DNA of 64,000 nucleotides from NCBI GenBank assembly GCA_014925825.1, contig JACGCK010000007.1:496001-560000 (forward strand), written 5' to 3'. Below, one piece after another: positions 23,225-34,439 of this stretch (positions within the stretch are counted from its first letter, which is position 1; each line of letters opens with the position of its first letter). The notes under the pieces were generated by a model. It was not told the origin of the DNA. It saw only the letters and a list, made by a program, of their open reading frames with translations, and ran no database searches. Origin of the DNA: Pholiota molesta (lineage: Eukaryota > Basidiomycota > Agaricomycetes > Agaricales > Strophariaceae). A program made the position numbers and the translations under genes.

Positions 23225-25512
23225 ATGGACGCCGAAACCGCAGCGCTCATTGCCGACCTGCTCGCCGAGGATGAAGTCGCTGCCCAGGACAGGCGGGTGG
23301 CGGAGATGGTGTCGCGCGGGGAGGAAATACCGCCCTTAACCCCGGAGCAGCAGCGCGTGCACGACACAGCCCTGATCACCGATGCCGCTTATCTGGAAGC
23401 GCTGATCACAGCAGCAGAAGCCGCGGCACACGACAGACTTGCAGCGGAAATGCTGTCGCGGGGAGAGGCACTGCCGCCCCAGACCCCAGCGCAGAGTCGG
23501 CTTTCGGATCCTGTGTTCAATATGCATCCTGGCCTTGCTGCAAGGTAAGTAGGGCTCGGCGGTAACAGATGTTTTATATTCCGTTCTGATGTTCATTTGG
23601 ATTGTGCAGCGCTGCTGCTGCGATAAGTTCTCCCGCGACTACAGATCCAAGTGTTAATCAGGAAATGTTGGCGCGAGGGCTTCGGCCTAAGTTCCTCCGC
23701 TATAATTTGTGGACCGCTGGCGAGCACCCAACTTCTCATTCCGTCGCTGAGTGGACCGAAACAGCCGTGCCACTTCCATCCATACCCCAGAGCGAATTGG
23801 ATGACCCTATCGTTAAGAATACCATAGAAGAGAATCCCCATTTATTCAAAATTGTTACACCTATCAACGTTGACCGCTTCGAAGAATTACTACAAGGTCA
23901 CCCCAATCCCGCATTTGTCGCGTCTGTCTGCCGCGGCCTCCGCGAGGGCTTCTGGCCTTGGGCCGATACCCACAAGGATGGCTACCCGGTTATCTTCGAC
24001 GCTTCCCAACGCCCGCCTCGCGACGAACGAAAAGCCGCGTTTTTAGAAACCCAGCGTCAAGTAGAAATCGACAAAGATCGTTTTTCCCTGCCTTTTGGCC
24101 CTGATCTCCTCCCTGGAATGTACAGTATGCCTGTGCACGCTGTTCCCAAATCAAATTCAGAAGACTTTCGCATGGTGACTGATCAGAGCGCTGGGGAATA
24201 TTCCCTTAATTCTATGATTCCCCGCGACGTGACTTCAGGCTATCCACTCGACAATATGAAGCACTTAGGCGAGATCCTCCTCCATATCCGCAAAACCGAA
24301 GGCGGCAGGGAGTTGGTCATGTTCAAATCCGACGTCGCGGAGGCTTATCGCCTAATGCCCGTTCATCCTCACTGGCAGATCAAGCAGGTCAATACCATCA
24401 ATGGATCCAGGAATGTCGATAGGAACAACGCCTTCGGTGGAAGAGGCTCGGGGTGCATTTGGATCGCCTTTAACGGACTGGTTACCTGGATTGCTGTCCA
24501 TGTCAAGGGCCTCGTCTGGTTGCGCGTCTACTCAGATGACTCGTTCATGCCGGAATGGAGCGACCGCCTTACTTGGGACCCGGTGTTGGAGAAAGAAATC
24601 CCATCCAGCCAATTCCAGCTTCTCGAACTTTGGAGGGAGTTGGGTATTCCTTACAAGGAAAAGAAGCAGCTGTCCGGTTCTCCACTTACCATCATTGGAA
24701 TTGACGTTGACCCGAATGCGATGACACTTACTTTACCTTCCCAGAGGCGAGAGAATTTGTTGGAAGAAATCGCCAAATTTTGTGACTTACCGGAAGGATA
24801 CCGCGGAGGCGATCACGACATTCGTCGTTGGCAACGTCTCGGGGGTTGGTTGAATTGGGCCTTCAACGTCTTCCCCCTGCTTCGACCATGCCTTAATAAC
24901 TTCTTTCTTCAAATCGCAGGGAAAGATGATCCAGACCAGACCATCTTGCCGAATATTCTAGTGCGCCACGATTTAGAATGGGCCGCAGATCACATTCGAG
25001 CATCTGATGGTGTCCATCTGCTTCGTTCTTTGGACTGGAGTGTAGATGACGCCGATGGTCAAATATTCTGCGACGCTTGCCTCGATGGCATGGGCTTCTG
25101 GTATCCAGCTTTGGATATTGGATTTTACTCACCAGTGCCCCTCACGGCGAGTGACGAGTTCGTCTCAGTGTATCAAGCTCTTTGTGTGTTGTCCGCCCTT
25201 GAACACACTGCTTCATTCTATCCTACTCCGAGTCGTCTCGTCATTTTCACCAATGACACGGTCATAGTCAACATGTTCGCATCGCTACACGCGCAACCCA
25301 AATACAACGACACCCTCAAGGCTTCGGTAGATATACTTCTCGCTACGAAACATCAACTTCGTGTTCTCCACGTTCCCGGCAATCGTAACGACGTCGCCAA
25401 TGCCATTTCCTCTCATAACTTTGCACGCGCATTGGGTATACGTCCAGAACTCACTGTCCACGATTTTCAACCCCCTCGAGTGACGATTCAAGTTGCGGCA
25501 GCGAGGTTATGA
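23225..25512 (+). CDS. Chimera: RBR-array N-terminus fused to DIRS-like reverse transcriptase/RNase H
   Basis: Two exons, 23225-23544 and 23610-25512, join in phase (AG+C) to give 740 aa. Residues 1-107 match the N-terminal module of the neighbouring RBR genes (MDAETAALIADLL ... LITDAAYLEALITAAEAA). After the array motif PSVN the protein changes to a retroelement polymerase: MYSMPVHAVPKSNSEDFRMV, SDVAEAYRLMPVHPHWQIKQ, the catalytic VYSDDSF (about residue 413), then an RNase H-like region with CDACLDGMGFW (about 592) and VPGNRNDVANAIS. This type of polymerase occurs in DIRS-like elements of Agaricomycetes. No tyrosine recombinase, gag or terminal repeats are seen, and no RBR domain follows. 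An intact 634-codon frame suggests recent insertion or retained function. Whether the spliced fusion is made is unknown. Confidence 0.8.
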
Positions 25513-26104
25513 TTTCTTCTGAGACAAGCGTCAGGCGGCCTGTTCTCATCCGTCTTGATCACTCCTCACGTCACTATTTCCCGTTCATCTTGCCCTATTC
25601 TAGTTTCTTCTCGAGCGTGACTTCCCTTTCTACTTTCTCATTGCCTTCTCACTTCGTTTCATACTTATGTTAAAAAGAAAAAACACATTAGTCATATTGT
25701 CTTCTCATAGGGCTTATAGCCGTACCGTACACCGGACAATACGAATCTCCACCTTGTCCCCGCCTGCAAAGAGGAGATTAATTAATAATGATCCAAAAGC
25801 TTGCACATCGGCCCTCGGGGACGAACGATCGACAGTATGTATATTGTTTTCTTACAAATCTATCAATATGTTTTTGAGTTTTGTGATTTTTTGGGGCCAG
25901 GCTACTGGAGTAGCGAGCTGGAAGAACTCCCTGTCCTTCCCAGGGCGGATAAATTTATCTCCCAGTAAATGAAGCAAATTTTTCTAGTCTCATCTTCTAA
26001 CGTTTCCAGGCGAAGAAAGATCCATTCTCTCGATTTATCAATAGAACACGTTTCACGTGTGCCGTGGGCGCCTAACGCTAGTTCTGCCTCGTGCCCTTGG
26101 GCAG
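25513..26104. other. Duplicated intergenic segment
   Basis: Contains the second copy of the GTGATTTTTTGGGGCCAGGC flank (about 25878), marking the boundary between array units. No gene is seen. If the retroelement ends here, its 3' end is not recognisable by terminal repeats. Confidence 0.45.
26054..26075 (+). promoter_or_regulatory. CACGTG + GGGCGCCTAA module, array copy 3
   Basis: CACGTG at 26054 and GGGCGCCTAA at 26066-26075, with five extra bases between them compared with copies 1 and 2. The chosen ATG (26105) is only 30 bp downstream because the ancestral start codon is lost here. Confidence 0.5.
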
Positions 26105-27764
26105 ATGCACACCTTGCATCATGACGCTTCGGCCTCATTGCAGAGAGTTTTCCCAAGCCGCCTTACCTATATTAACCCAGCACGACCACCGACAAGGACA
26201 CCTGCTCTACTCCTGCGAGAAGAGGAAGGCGCTACTCAGGATACGCTGGTGGCAGAGATGGGTTCACACCGACAAGTCTTTCCGCCCCAAACATCGGCTC
26301 AGAGTCGCGCGTACCATCCTAGCCCGCTGATCCCTTCCGATGTTCCTTCAACGTGAGTTGTTCCTGAAAGCATGTCCGTGTTTGGTGCTGACAGCGAAGT
26401 CGAACCTTTCAGGGGTGCCTTTGTGGCACAACCCATGCAGCATGTAGAAGAGAGAGAATCCAGAATCGTCGACAACTATTACAGTTCCAAATTGTTTCCT
26501 ACGGCACTTCAACCAGATATAAACGATGCAGTGGATGCAAATATAGCTGCGCGTATTGCTGAGCGTGGCTTTGAAGATCTTAGAGAACTCCTCACTGGGC
26601 AAAAGGGAAAGCCAAGCAAGGAGGATTACCTCTACGCCAACATCTGGCTCGCTGCTTTGATGACCGATGCTGCGTATTTGGAAGCGCTCACCCCAGCTGA
26701 ACAAGCAGCTGTACACAATAGGCTGGTCGCGGAAGTACTGTCGCGAGGAGGGGAGTTGGCTTCCCAACCGATGGCGCAGAGCCGCCTGGAGAACCCTGCT
26801 TTTAACATGCGTCCTGACCTTGGTGTAACGTGAGTAGGCCGCAAAATTTGTGTTCTATGCTGATGCTCGTTTGAATCGCGCAGTGCTGATACGCTTTCTC
26901 CAGCCGCAAAACGATATGGAAAGCAGCCGTCTGGTAGAGCGGCCGACCTCTCTAGAAATCCATTCTCTACCCAAGAGTTGCACCCTACCCTTAGCCGGGC
27001 TCCATTTGAGGAGTATACTGATTGGAATAAAAATGTTTCGGCCCTTGCCAACATTCGGAAGCGTAAGTTCGAAATTGATGACCTTGCTCTAGCACCAGGT
27101 CCAAGTGTTGATCGAAATAAATGGTAGTTGTTGAATTCATCAGGCGATACGACTTTCTAACTAAATAATCTACAGGGTTCAATGTATTGCCTGCTGCGAC
27201 TCCTTGAAGTACAAAGATGCTCTACAGACCCCCTGCGATCACAACTACTGCACCACCTGTGTCGTCTTCCTCGTGGAGAAGTTTACGCAGGACGAGACGT
27301 ACTTTCCACTCCGTTGCTGTGAGAAACCCATCCCAACCAACGATATCATCCCTTTGATATCATCTGCACTATGCATAACGTTCCTGCAAAAACACGCCGA
27401 GTTCAGCGTTCCCGCAAAGGACCGCATCTACTGCGCGCAACCCGCCTGCTCCACGTTCCTCGGATCATCAAAAGGCATCGCTTGGACAGCCATCGTGTGT
27501 CCTAAGTGCAAATGCGCGACGTGCGTACGCTGCAAGCAGGTGGCGCACGTCGGCGAGGACTGCGTCGTGCATGCGAGCACGGTGCAACTCCGGATGCTGG
27601 CGCAGAGGGAAGGGTGGCAGATGTGCCCGGGCTGCCGTGTCGTCGTGGAACGCACCACGGGCTGCCGTGAGATGAGATGCAGGTGTGGGACGCAGTTCTG
27701 CTACCAATGTGGGGCACGTTGGAAGAACTACCACACGTGTATTAAAAGGCGACGTCGACCTTGA
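26105..27764 (+). CDS. RBR E3 ubiquitin ligase, array copy 3
   Basis: Four exons, 26105-26352, 26413-26829, 26884-27123 and 27176-27764, give 497 aa. The usual MDAETAAL start is destroyed: the aligned DNA reads TRTPALLLREEE in frame. I used the upstream in-frame ATG at 26105, so the N-terminus is uncertain. Exon 2 has a single copy of the middle unit (ALMTDAAYLEALTPAEQAAV). Exon 3 has the linker FEEYTDWNKNVSAL and GPSVDRNKW. Exon 4 codes RING1 (CIACC ... CDHNYCTTC), IBR (CAQPACSTF ... CPKCKCATCVRC) and RING2 (CPGC ... EMRCRCGTQFCYQC). The protein ends in a short basic tail (KRRRRP). The RING2 catalytic Cys is present, but the usual HMTC reads EMRC, so the preceding His is replaced. Confidence 0.8.
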
Positions 27765-27944
27765 ACGAATGAACGATTAGAACCTAATGTTGGAGACAAA
27801 TGCAGACGGTGGACATTATGTACTATCCATCATAGAAGTTAGCATGTCTTCTTACTTATCTGCGCGAGAATAAAAGACTCAAGAAAGTTGAAAGCTGGGA
27901 AAGTTCCTTCATCGATTGTGATCGATAGACTGCGTTACTAGTAT

Positions 27945-27970
27945 CACGTGCAGAAGCGACGGGCGCTTAA
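27945..27970 (+). promoter_or_regulatory. CACGTG + GGGCGCTTAA module, array copy 4
   Basis: CACGTG at 27945 and GGGCGCTTAA at 27961-27970, 84 bp before the ATG at 28054. The sequence between and around the two boxes has diverged from the other copies while the boxes remain, which favours function over mere shared descent. Confidence 0.55.
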
Positions 27971-28053
27971 TCTTACCTGTTTGTTCAATGAAAAGCCGGC
28001 CTCGCTTCGACTACCGCAGCGGTGTAATCTGATATATCACCCAATCCCGCGAT

Positions 28054-29823
28054 ATGGCATATCTCTATGCGTCCACTCTCTCATCCGCATCTGCTGAGTT
28101 TCACGCAAATCAGCCGACTGCGACGAACGACATGGACGCCGATACAGCCGCATTAATCGCTCGGTTGGCTCTCGAGGACATGGAAGAGTTCTTGACTGGT
28201 GGAACCAAAGGCAAATCGCGCGCTGACGCTCCACTTTCAGATGAACAGTATGCCTGCAAACTACAATCGGAGACCTTTCAGGAGTGGATACAGGCATCTG
28301 AGGATGCGAAATATACTAAAAGTTGGGAAGACGGCTTGAGGATTAATGCCGCTTTTTTGGAGGCAGCAATCGTAGCTGAGGAAGCTGCCATCCAGGACAG
28401 GCGTGCGGCAGAGATGGTCTCACGTGGAGAAGCGCTACCGCCACCAACGGCGGCCCAGAGACGCCTTGAGAACCCTGCCTTTGTCATGCATCCTGCGCCT
28501 CCAGTAGCGTGAGTAGGCCTTGTTTGGGCATTTGCATTGCTTGCTGTTTCTTATTTTATACGCATAGCGCACCCACTCCTGATACGGTTACTGCAGACCG
28601 ATTCTCTGTCAAAGGTGTAGACAGTCTCAAGGATAGTGAATTTAATAGTGACGACTGGTCTACCCGCAACTCTGAGGAACTCGATGAGAGTTTCCACGGC
28701 TGGCTCGAAAAACGTACTGACTGGATCCACGGCGGGCTCGAAGAGTATACTGACTGGGATCTGAACGCGTCGCTCTTCGCCCAGTTTGAGTTTCAGAAGA
28801 ACAAGTCCAATTTTAACGCCGATTCTTCGGCCCCCGGACCAAGCATCAACCGGAATAGATTGTATGTAGTATCTAACATATCTCAACGAGCTCGTCAGCT
28901 AAATTTCTCACAGGGTTGAATGTGCGATCTGCCAGGACGATACTTTGCCATACAGCAAGGCTTTACATGCTCCGTGCGAGCATGACTACTGCGGCGAGTG
29001 TGTTACGCACCTTGTCGAAAGTTTTATTCGGGACGAATCATTATTCCCACTCCGATGTTGCAAACAGCCCATTCCAATCACCGATATCGACCACTTTATC
29101 TCACCTACGCTGCGCGCTGAATTCTTGAAAAAGCACGACGAATTCAGCGTTCTATCAAAGGATCGTCTTTATTGTTTCGAGCCCACCTGCTCCGCGTTTC
29201 TTGGGTCGACGGAGGGGCTTGGTGTCTCCGGCGTTGTGTGTCCTGCCTGCGCTCGCGCAACCTGTCCGCGCTGCAAACAAGCTGAGCATATCGGCGAGGA
29301 CTGCGTCGTTAATGCAGCAACCCTCGCGGTACGCGCACTTGGGCGTGAACAGGGCTGGCAGATCTGCCCCCAGTGCGACACCATGGTCGAGCTCAGCTTC
29401 GGCTGCTACCACATGATCTGCAGATGCCAAGCGCAGTTCTGCTACCTCTGCGCGGTTCCTTGGAAGAACTGCGAATGCGCGCAGTGGGATGAGGCACGGC
29501 TCATTGAGACAGCGAAGCAGAGGATGGAAAACGAGCTTGGAGCACGGGCTGTACGGGCGATGGCCACAGAGGCCAGGGTGCGGTATGTGCAGCGCCGAGC
29601 TGAGGTTTTACGCGTTAATCATTACTGTGAACGGCATGTTTGGGGGTATCGTGCTGGAGGCGGAGAATGTCAAGAATGCAATTTTCGTCTTGACAGATAT
29701 CTTCTGGTATAGTGGTCACAATTTTCCAATTTTCAACACTAATAAAAATCTTGCCTTTATCATCAGATTTGCGCACACTGCTCCTTTCTCGCTTGCGTCC
29801 GCTGTACGAGAAATCGGTTGTAA
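28054..29823 (+). CDS. RBR E3 ubiquitin ligase, array copy 4 (full-length type)
   Basis: Four exons, 28054-28508, 28568-28861, 28914-29706 and 29767-29823, give 532 aa. The N-terminus includes the DMDADTAALIARLALEDMEE module. The middle unit is NAAFLEAAIVAEEAAIQDRR, and the linker has a duplicated WLEKRTDWIHGGLEEYTDWD. RING1 is CAIC ... CEHDYCGEC; IBR is CFEPTCSAF ... CPACARATCPRC; RING2 is CPQC ... HMICRCQAQFCYLC. Unlike copies 1 and 3, it continues about 90 residues to a C-terminal zinc-ribbon-like tail, CQECNFRLDRYLL joined to ICAHCSFLACVRCTRNRL across the last intron. This looks like the ancestral layout. The last exon is supported by a GTATAG donor, a CATCAG acceptor, an in-phase join and restored Cys pairs. 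Confidence 0.85.
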
Positions 29824-30407
29824 GTGTACAGGCGGTTACATTCGCGTCTGTTGTCGTCATATTTGCCATGAAGAAACGTTGGGTACGAAATAGGTCGATG
29901 CCCTTGAGTACTAAACCCAAAAAAAATAGTTCCTAGAAATCGTGTAGTTGTTGGCTCCAGAGATGTCATAAACCAAGTAATAGCTCCAAGTTAGGAGAAG
30001 AGAGATTTCCCCTTGAAGGTTGCCTCTCAATCACTAAGGGAGTGAAGAATAGGACTAGAGCATTCGATATCGTACACCGTCAGAGTTCAGGAATTCCGGG
30101 AGTCAGGATTTCAGGCTGACATTGATATAAGGAAAGAGCGGATCTTGTAATGAAAGTCGTTGCTTCAATGTCATCAACTGGCGCATTTTTGGGCTGATCA
30201 TTAGGTACAAGTCCTGGCAGAATAGTATGGTGGTGAAGAAGTCAGGGAGGAAGAAGCTGGAAGAAGTAAACGTGGCGAAAAATGAATTAAAAGTTTTATT
30301 TTGAAGGTGCCTGTTTCCCACGTGACGGAACGATGACAAATCAATTGTTGAGAAGAAAGGAGCGAGGCGAGAACGAAGGTTGGCCTGCGATCTTGTTCTT
30401 GACCTCG
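29824..30407. other. Intergenic, promoter side of NOT11
   Basis: No gene is seen. CCACGTGACG at about 30319 is a possible E-box upstream of NOT11. An in-frame ATG at 30333 would add 25 atypical residues to NOT11. Confidence 0.4.
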
Positions 30408-31715
30408 ATGTCGCCAACGGCGAGCTCACCGTCTCAACCATTGGATACCGTTAGGGCATCTGTGGGACATTTACTTACACGGGCCTTTTCTCTTCCCTGT
30501 TCGACTGCGGCGTTGGCGTTTACCCAGCTCGTGCAGCCAACATCGCGATTTCAGCTGGCCCTTGACGCGTTGTTGCCTCTCCTCGATTCCAGTACCGAAG
30601 TCACTATATTCCTCATCTTTTATGGGATTAAGGCTAACCTCTTTACAGTTAGCTCAGCGAATCTTGGTCTCGTTCATTCTCTACTCGCTTTACACCCCTC
30701 ACCCGGTCACCGTCAACCCATTCAAGTCGGCCCTCTTCGTTGCTTACCTGAGGGAGCGTGAAAAGGCCGTATTAATTGCTAACGAAGGCGGGGTAAGCCC
30801 CAATGAACAACTTGTCTGGGTTTTATGGAAAATCTTAAAGGGTGATGGCAATGATGTGAGTGCCTCAATGTGAACCGCGTTCATCTTACTGATGGGATTC
30901 AGATCGGCCCATATTCCCCAAGCACGCTTTCTCGCTGTCCGCTGCCACCTAAATTACGCGCAATTAATCTTGTTCTCGACGAACATCTGTATAACGACAT
31001 AGACGACTCTACTTATTCTTATTTCCAAAAGCCATCACTCCCGACTAACACCCCCTCCCCCGTGGCCCGCATCACTCCATCGCCAATCAACTTTGACGAG
31101 GATCGCAAGAATGAGCGACTCATTCACGCGATGAGGCTGTTGCTTGCTGCTCGAGAACGTGTGCTATCCCTCTCGGAACAGCGCACTCTCTCGCCCGTCC
31201 TTGCTGATTTAGCGACGACCAACATAATCACATCCCTCGATCTCACACCCATCATCGCGCACAATCCGACCATTGCGCACCCACTGCTTGTCAGCCTTCT
31301 TGTGAATCCGGATCCGGAGAACAATAATCCAAGGCCCTTCCTCGACGTCCTGCCCTTCTTACCTCCAACTCTCCCTACCTTCGATCTTTACGGCCGTTTA
31401 TTGCGAGATCAAACTCGAGTCACTGTTCAAGGATACTCAACCGTCGCTGATCTCGTTCTATTGGAGGTCCTGGGTCGCTTCATTCATGAATGTATTAACT
31501 GGCTCGACCGCGCCGAGAAAGAGGAACGCAGTGACGACCGTCATGCGAAAGGCGTGCAGACTCTTTGCCGCTTCTACCACAGCCTCATCAAACTCTCCAT
31601 CGTGGATCCGACATCTGATGCCGACTCTACGGAAATGGCCCACTTCAGCCTGCGTAATTCTAAATTCGAAGAGGCCAATATGCTCTATCGTGTCATCGCC
31701 ACATCGCGCTTCTGA
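30408..31715 (+). CDS. NOT11: CCR4-NOT complex subunit 11
   Basis: Three exons, 30408-30599, 30649-30855 and 30903-31715, give 403 aa. It matches the CNOT11/DUF2363 family along its length: an N-terminal helical region (LALDALLPLLDSSTE), the block VNPFKSALFVAYLREREKA, the highly conserved GGVSPNEQLVWVLWKILKGD, then IGPYSPSTLSRCPLPPKLRA. The C-terminal DUF2363 core includes IHAMRLLLAARERVLSLSEQ and IIAHNPTIAHPLLVSLL. CNOT11 joins the CNOT10 module and the NOT1 scaffold in the deadenylase complex that shortens mRNA poly(A) tails. The start at 30408 (MSPTASSPSQ) is preferred; an in-frame ATG at 30333 adds residues that look untranslated. The first intron donor is the weak GTCACT. Confidence 0.92.
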
Positions 31716-32501
31716 TTGACACATCTATCTGGACGTTACCAGCGTTCTCGGTCTGGCCATCTCTCGTTTATCTGATACGTATACCAACACTTCACCAACC
31801 ACTTACTATCCACTATTGAACGACCGCTCCTCAAGTTTTCTCTCATGATACTCAAGCACGATGAACACTAGAAAAATGACAAAAAATTCACACATGTTAT
31901 GCCAACTCGACACGGACAATATTACCCTGGACGACGGAACTGGGGCGGCTGGAGCGACAAGACGGATTATGCGACTATGCTGACCATGCAGACTTATTCG
32001 AAATGGACTTCGTCATTTCTTTTTGATTGTTTTTTTGTTCCTTCACTCTGTATGTATGTTCCTTTGTATGTCTACTTTTACCCCCATCATCGATCCATTT
32101 CGCCTGCAGGCTTTCGCTTCGCGTCCGACTTCAGATTCCTTTGTTGAGTTATTGAGGATGATCTTGTCTTCAATCTCCATCATCCATGCATATGCCTTGT
32201 TTCCGCTATGCCTAGATATTCTTGTCATCTCGTCTCCCTATTGTCCACTTCACTCTCCTCCCGAGACCACCTGTCTTTTCCATAAGAGCATTCGGAATGA
32301 CTCAAAACGCTATACCCTACACATACCCTTCCCAACAAGTTGAAAACTTCACATTCACCGCACATTATTGACCTTGCACCTTCTTGTAGTAGATATAACT
32401 TTCTCGGCATTAATTCTTGTATCAATTCACTATGGGTATCTGTTTGTTGGTTTGAGAATATGGATACATTTTTGTTTTTCTCTTGTTCGTTTATATGTAC
32501 A
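31716..32501. other. 3' flank of NOT11; no gene
   Basis: AT- and pyrimidine-rich sequence without a supported gene. Confidence 0.4.
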
Positions 32502-32944
32502 CTAGCCAGTGACCCGTGCCGCTGGCACGGGGTGACTATGGCACACTTAACAGTAGCCAGTGAATCTAGTCATGAAAAATGTCCATTAATCATAGTCTAT
32601 TAGTATAAAATATCATCAATGAACTCGTGATATTTTGAAGAAGTTTCAAAACTTCCAAATACTTCCATTGCTTTGCTACATCTAATAAATATGGCTGTAA
32701 ATAAAATAGCACTCAACTACTCCTTACCCGGGACTCTATTTCTCGAAGGTACACTTGGCCTAGCATACAACAGATGGCTCTCGGGGGTTCGGTATGGGTT
32801 TGAGTGACTCCAAGAATACAAAATGTCACGTGCGAGGCCACAAGGTAATATCAGCCAATCAGATTGGGAGTTTAATTTGTCTAGCCAATCAGAATCGTTC
32901 TTTATCTAGCGTGAGAAAAAACCTTGTCCTTTTATTATATGAGA
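32502..32944 (-). mobile_element. Non-autonomous Helitron-like element (443 bp)
   Basis: Read on the minus strand, the element starts with TCTCATATAATAAAAGGAC after an A (32945) and ends with the hairpin CCCGTGCCAGCGGCACGGG, seven bases and CTAG, followed by T. An 8-bp stem hairpin close to a CTAG terminus, a TC start and insertion between A and T are the defining marks of Helitrons, which move by rolling-circle replication using a Rep-helicase supplied elsewhere. No coding capacity is present. Inside are repeated CCAATCAGA boxes (about 32865 and 32885). Confidence 0.85.
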
Positions 32945-34131
32945 TTATTAAGTAGATAGTCGACTATGTTTTTGGTAATAGAATTCTGCCTATCGGCGAG
33001 CTTTTTTCGAAGGGTGATATCAATCACCACACTTTTAAGCCTTTTAACGCTGACACAGGGTATTCCTCATCACTCCCCAATCGATAACGCCTGATGATGC
33101 GAATAAGCAGACTCACCGATTATCTTTATTTATCCTCGACTGGTCTACAATTGATTACTGCAAGTTGATATTTCGATATGAAGCTTTGAGGACATGGTGT
33201 ATTATCTTCTGGCCATACTTGAGGCTATGAAGATATCATCTCAAGCTTTTTCCTCGTGAGCCGCATGCTCTCTTCTCTAAGATTCGACGACTTGAACAGG
33301 CCTATGAACAGACAAGATTAGCTCTGGGTGATAGGAGGACCCGCGATTATGTGCTAAAAGAACCGAACCTTGACTTGCGTGTACATCGAGGTCAATGGAT
33401 ATAAAATTAGTTCAGTACGTACGATATCTTCTGAGGACAAAAGAACATTGGATCATGATCGATGTCAACTTTACGAAAAGTCAGGCGTTTAGTTCTGGGG
33501 CTATTTAGGGGTGCTGCGGTTATAAAGAAACGAACAAACCATGTTGGCCATGGAATATAAAGTATATTCAGTAACTCAACCCTCAAGAGCAGCAGCTGAC
33601 AGTTGACTGAATAGAAACCGGAGATGAACACAGTTGCATGTTTCTGCAAGTAGTCATTAAAAAAAACGAGGATACCAGGGTGATGGGACCCGTATATTTG
33701 GGAGGGGGTGATACTATAGGCAACGTCTTAATTTTGGATCCTCATGCAGAGAGCGAGTCGGAGGGAGGGGATTTGAGCATACCGGAGCCGCCAAACGTGT
33801 TAAAAAAATCTGGAAAGGGAAAAGAGTTCTTGGCCTTCGCACGTACAGCAACCTTTCGTATGGCAGAAGAGGTCGTTCCATAAGGCGCAGATTGCTCATC
33901 GCCAATTTCATCCGAACAATAAATATGTAGATAGCGCCTCTGGGGCCAAACATATTATTGCTAATATTGATTTCATGGGTCGGATAATTTGAGGGTTGCT
34001 GTTGGGAGAAATCGTCATTGAAATATTGAAGTCTCACAGTCACTGCTGGAGCCTGGAAGGCATTTCCCTACTGGACCGTCTGGACGGAACATAAATTTTA
34101 ATGGGAAAAAAAAGAATACCACCAACGCATT
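32945..34131. other. No gene recognised
   Basis: AT-rich sequence between the Helitron-like element and the tRNA gene. Only short frames are present on both strands. Confidence 0.45.
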
Positions 34132-34214
34132 TCGGGTACGGGGAATCGAACCCCGAGCTGCCGCGATCGTAATAATATGAGAGGCGGCAATGTTAGCCGT
34201 TACACCATACCCGA
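34132..34214 (-). tRNA. tRNA-Glu(CUC): tRNA-Glu (anticodon CUC) with 12-nt intron
   Basis: The minus strand folds into a full cloverleaf. A perfect 7-bp acceptor stem (TCGGGTA/TACCCGA) is present, with the D-arm GTGTAACGGCTAAC, the anticodon stem GCCGC/GCGGC with loop CUCUCA, and the T-arm CGGGG-TTCGATT-CCCCG. A 12-nt intron (TATTATTACGAT) interrupts the anticodon loop after position 37, the canonical site. A-box and B-box promoter elements are intact. Confidence 0.95.
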
Positions 34215-34439
34215 CAACATCAAGTATTGATATCTAATTTATTTGATCTTACTAAAGGCAATAGCCGAAATAGACGTTCCCTTTCGACAGAATTGTTATT
34301 TCCCAAGACGTAAAATGCAGCAAAATACACATGTATCCTGAGAACGTTAATCTGCGAATATAGCAGTTCAATGCATTGATTCCGGGTATTCTTACCACAG
34401 TATCAAAATACCCAACTGTATACCACAGTGATGTATATA

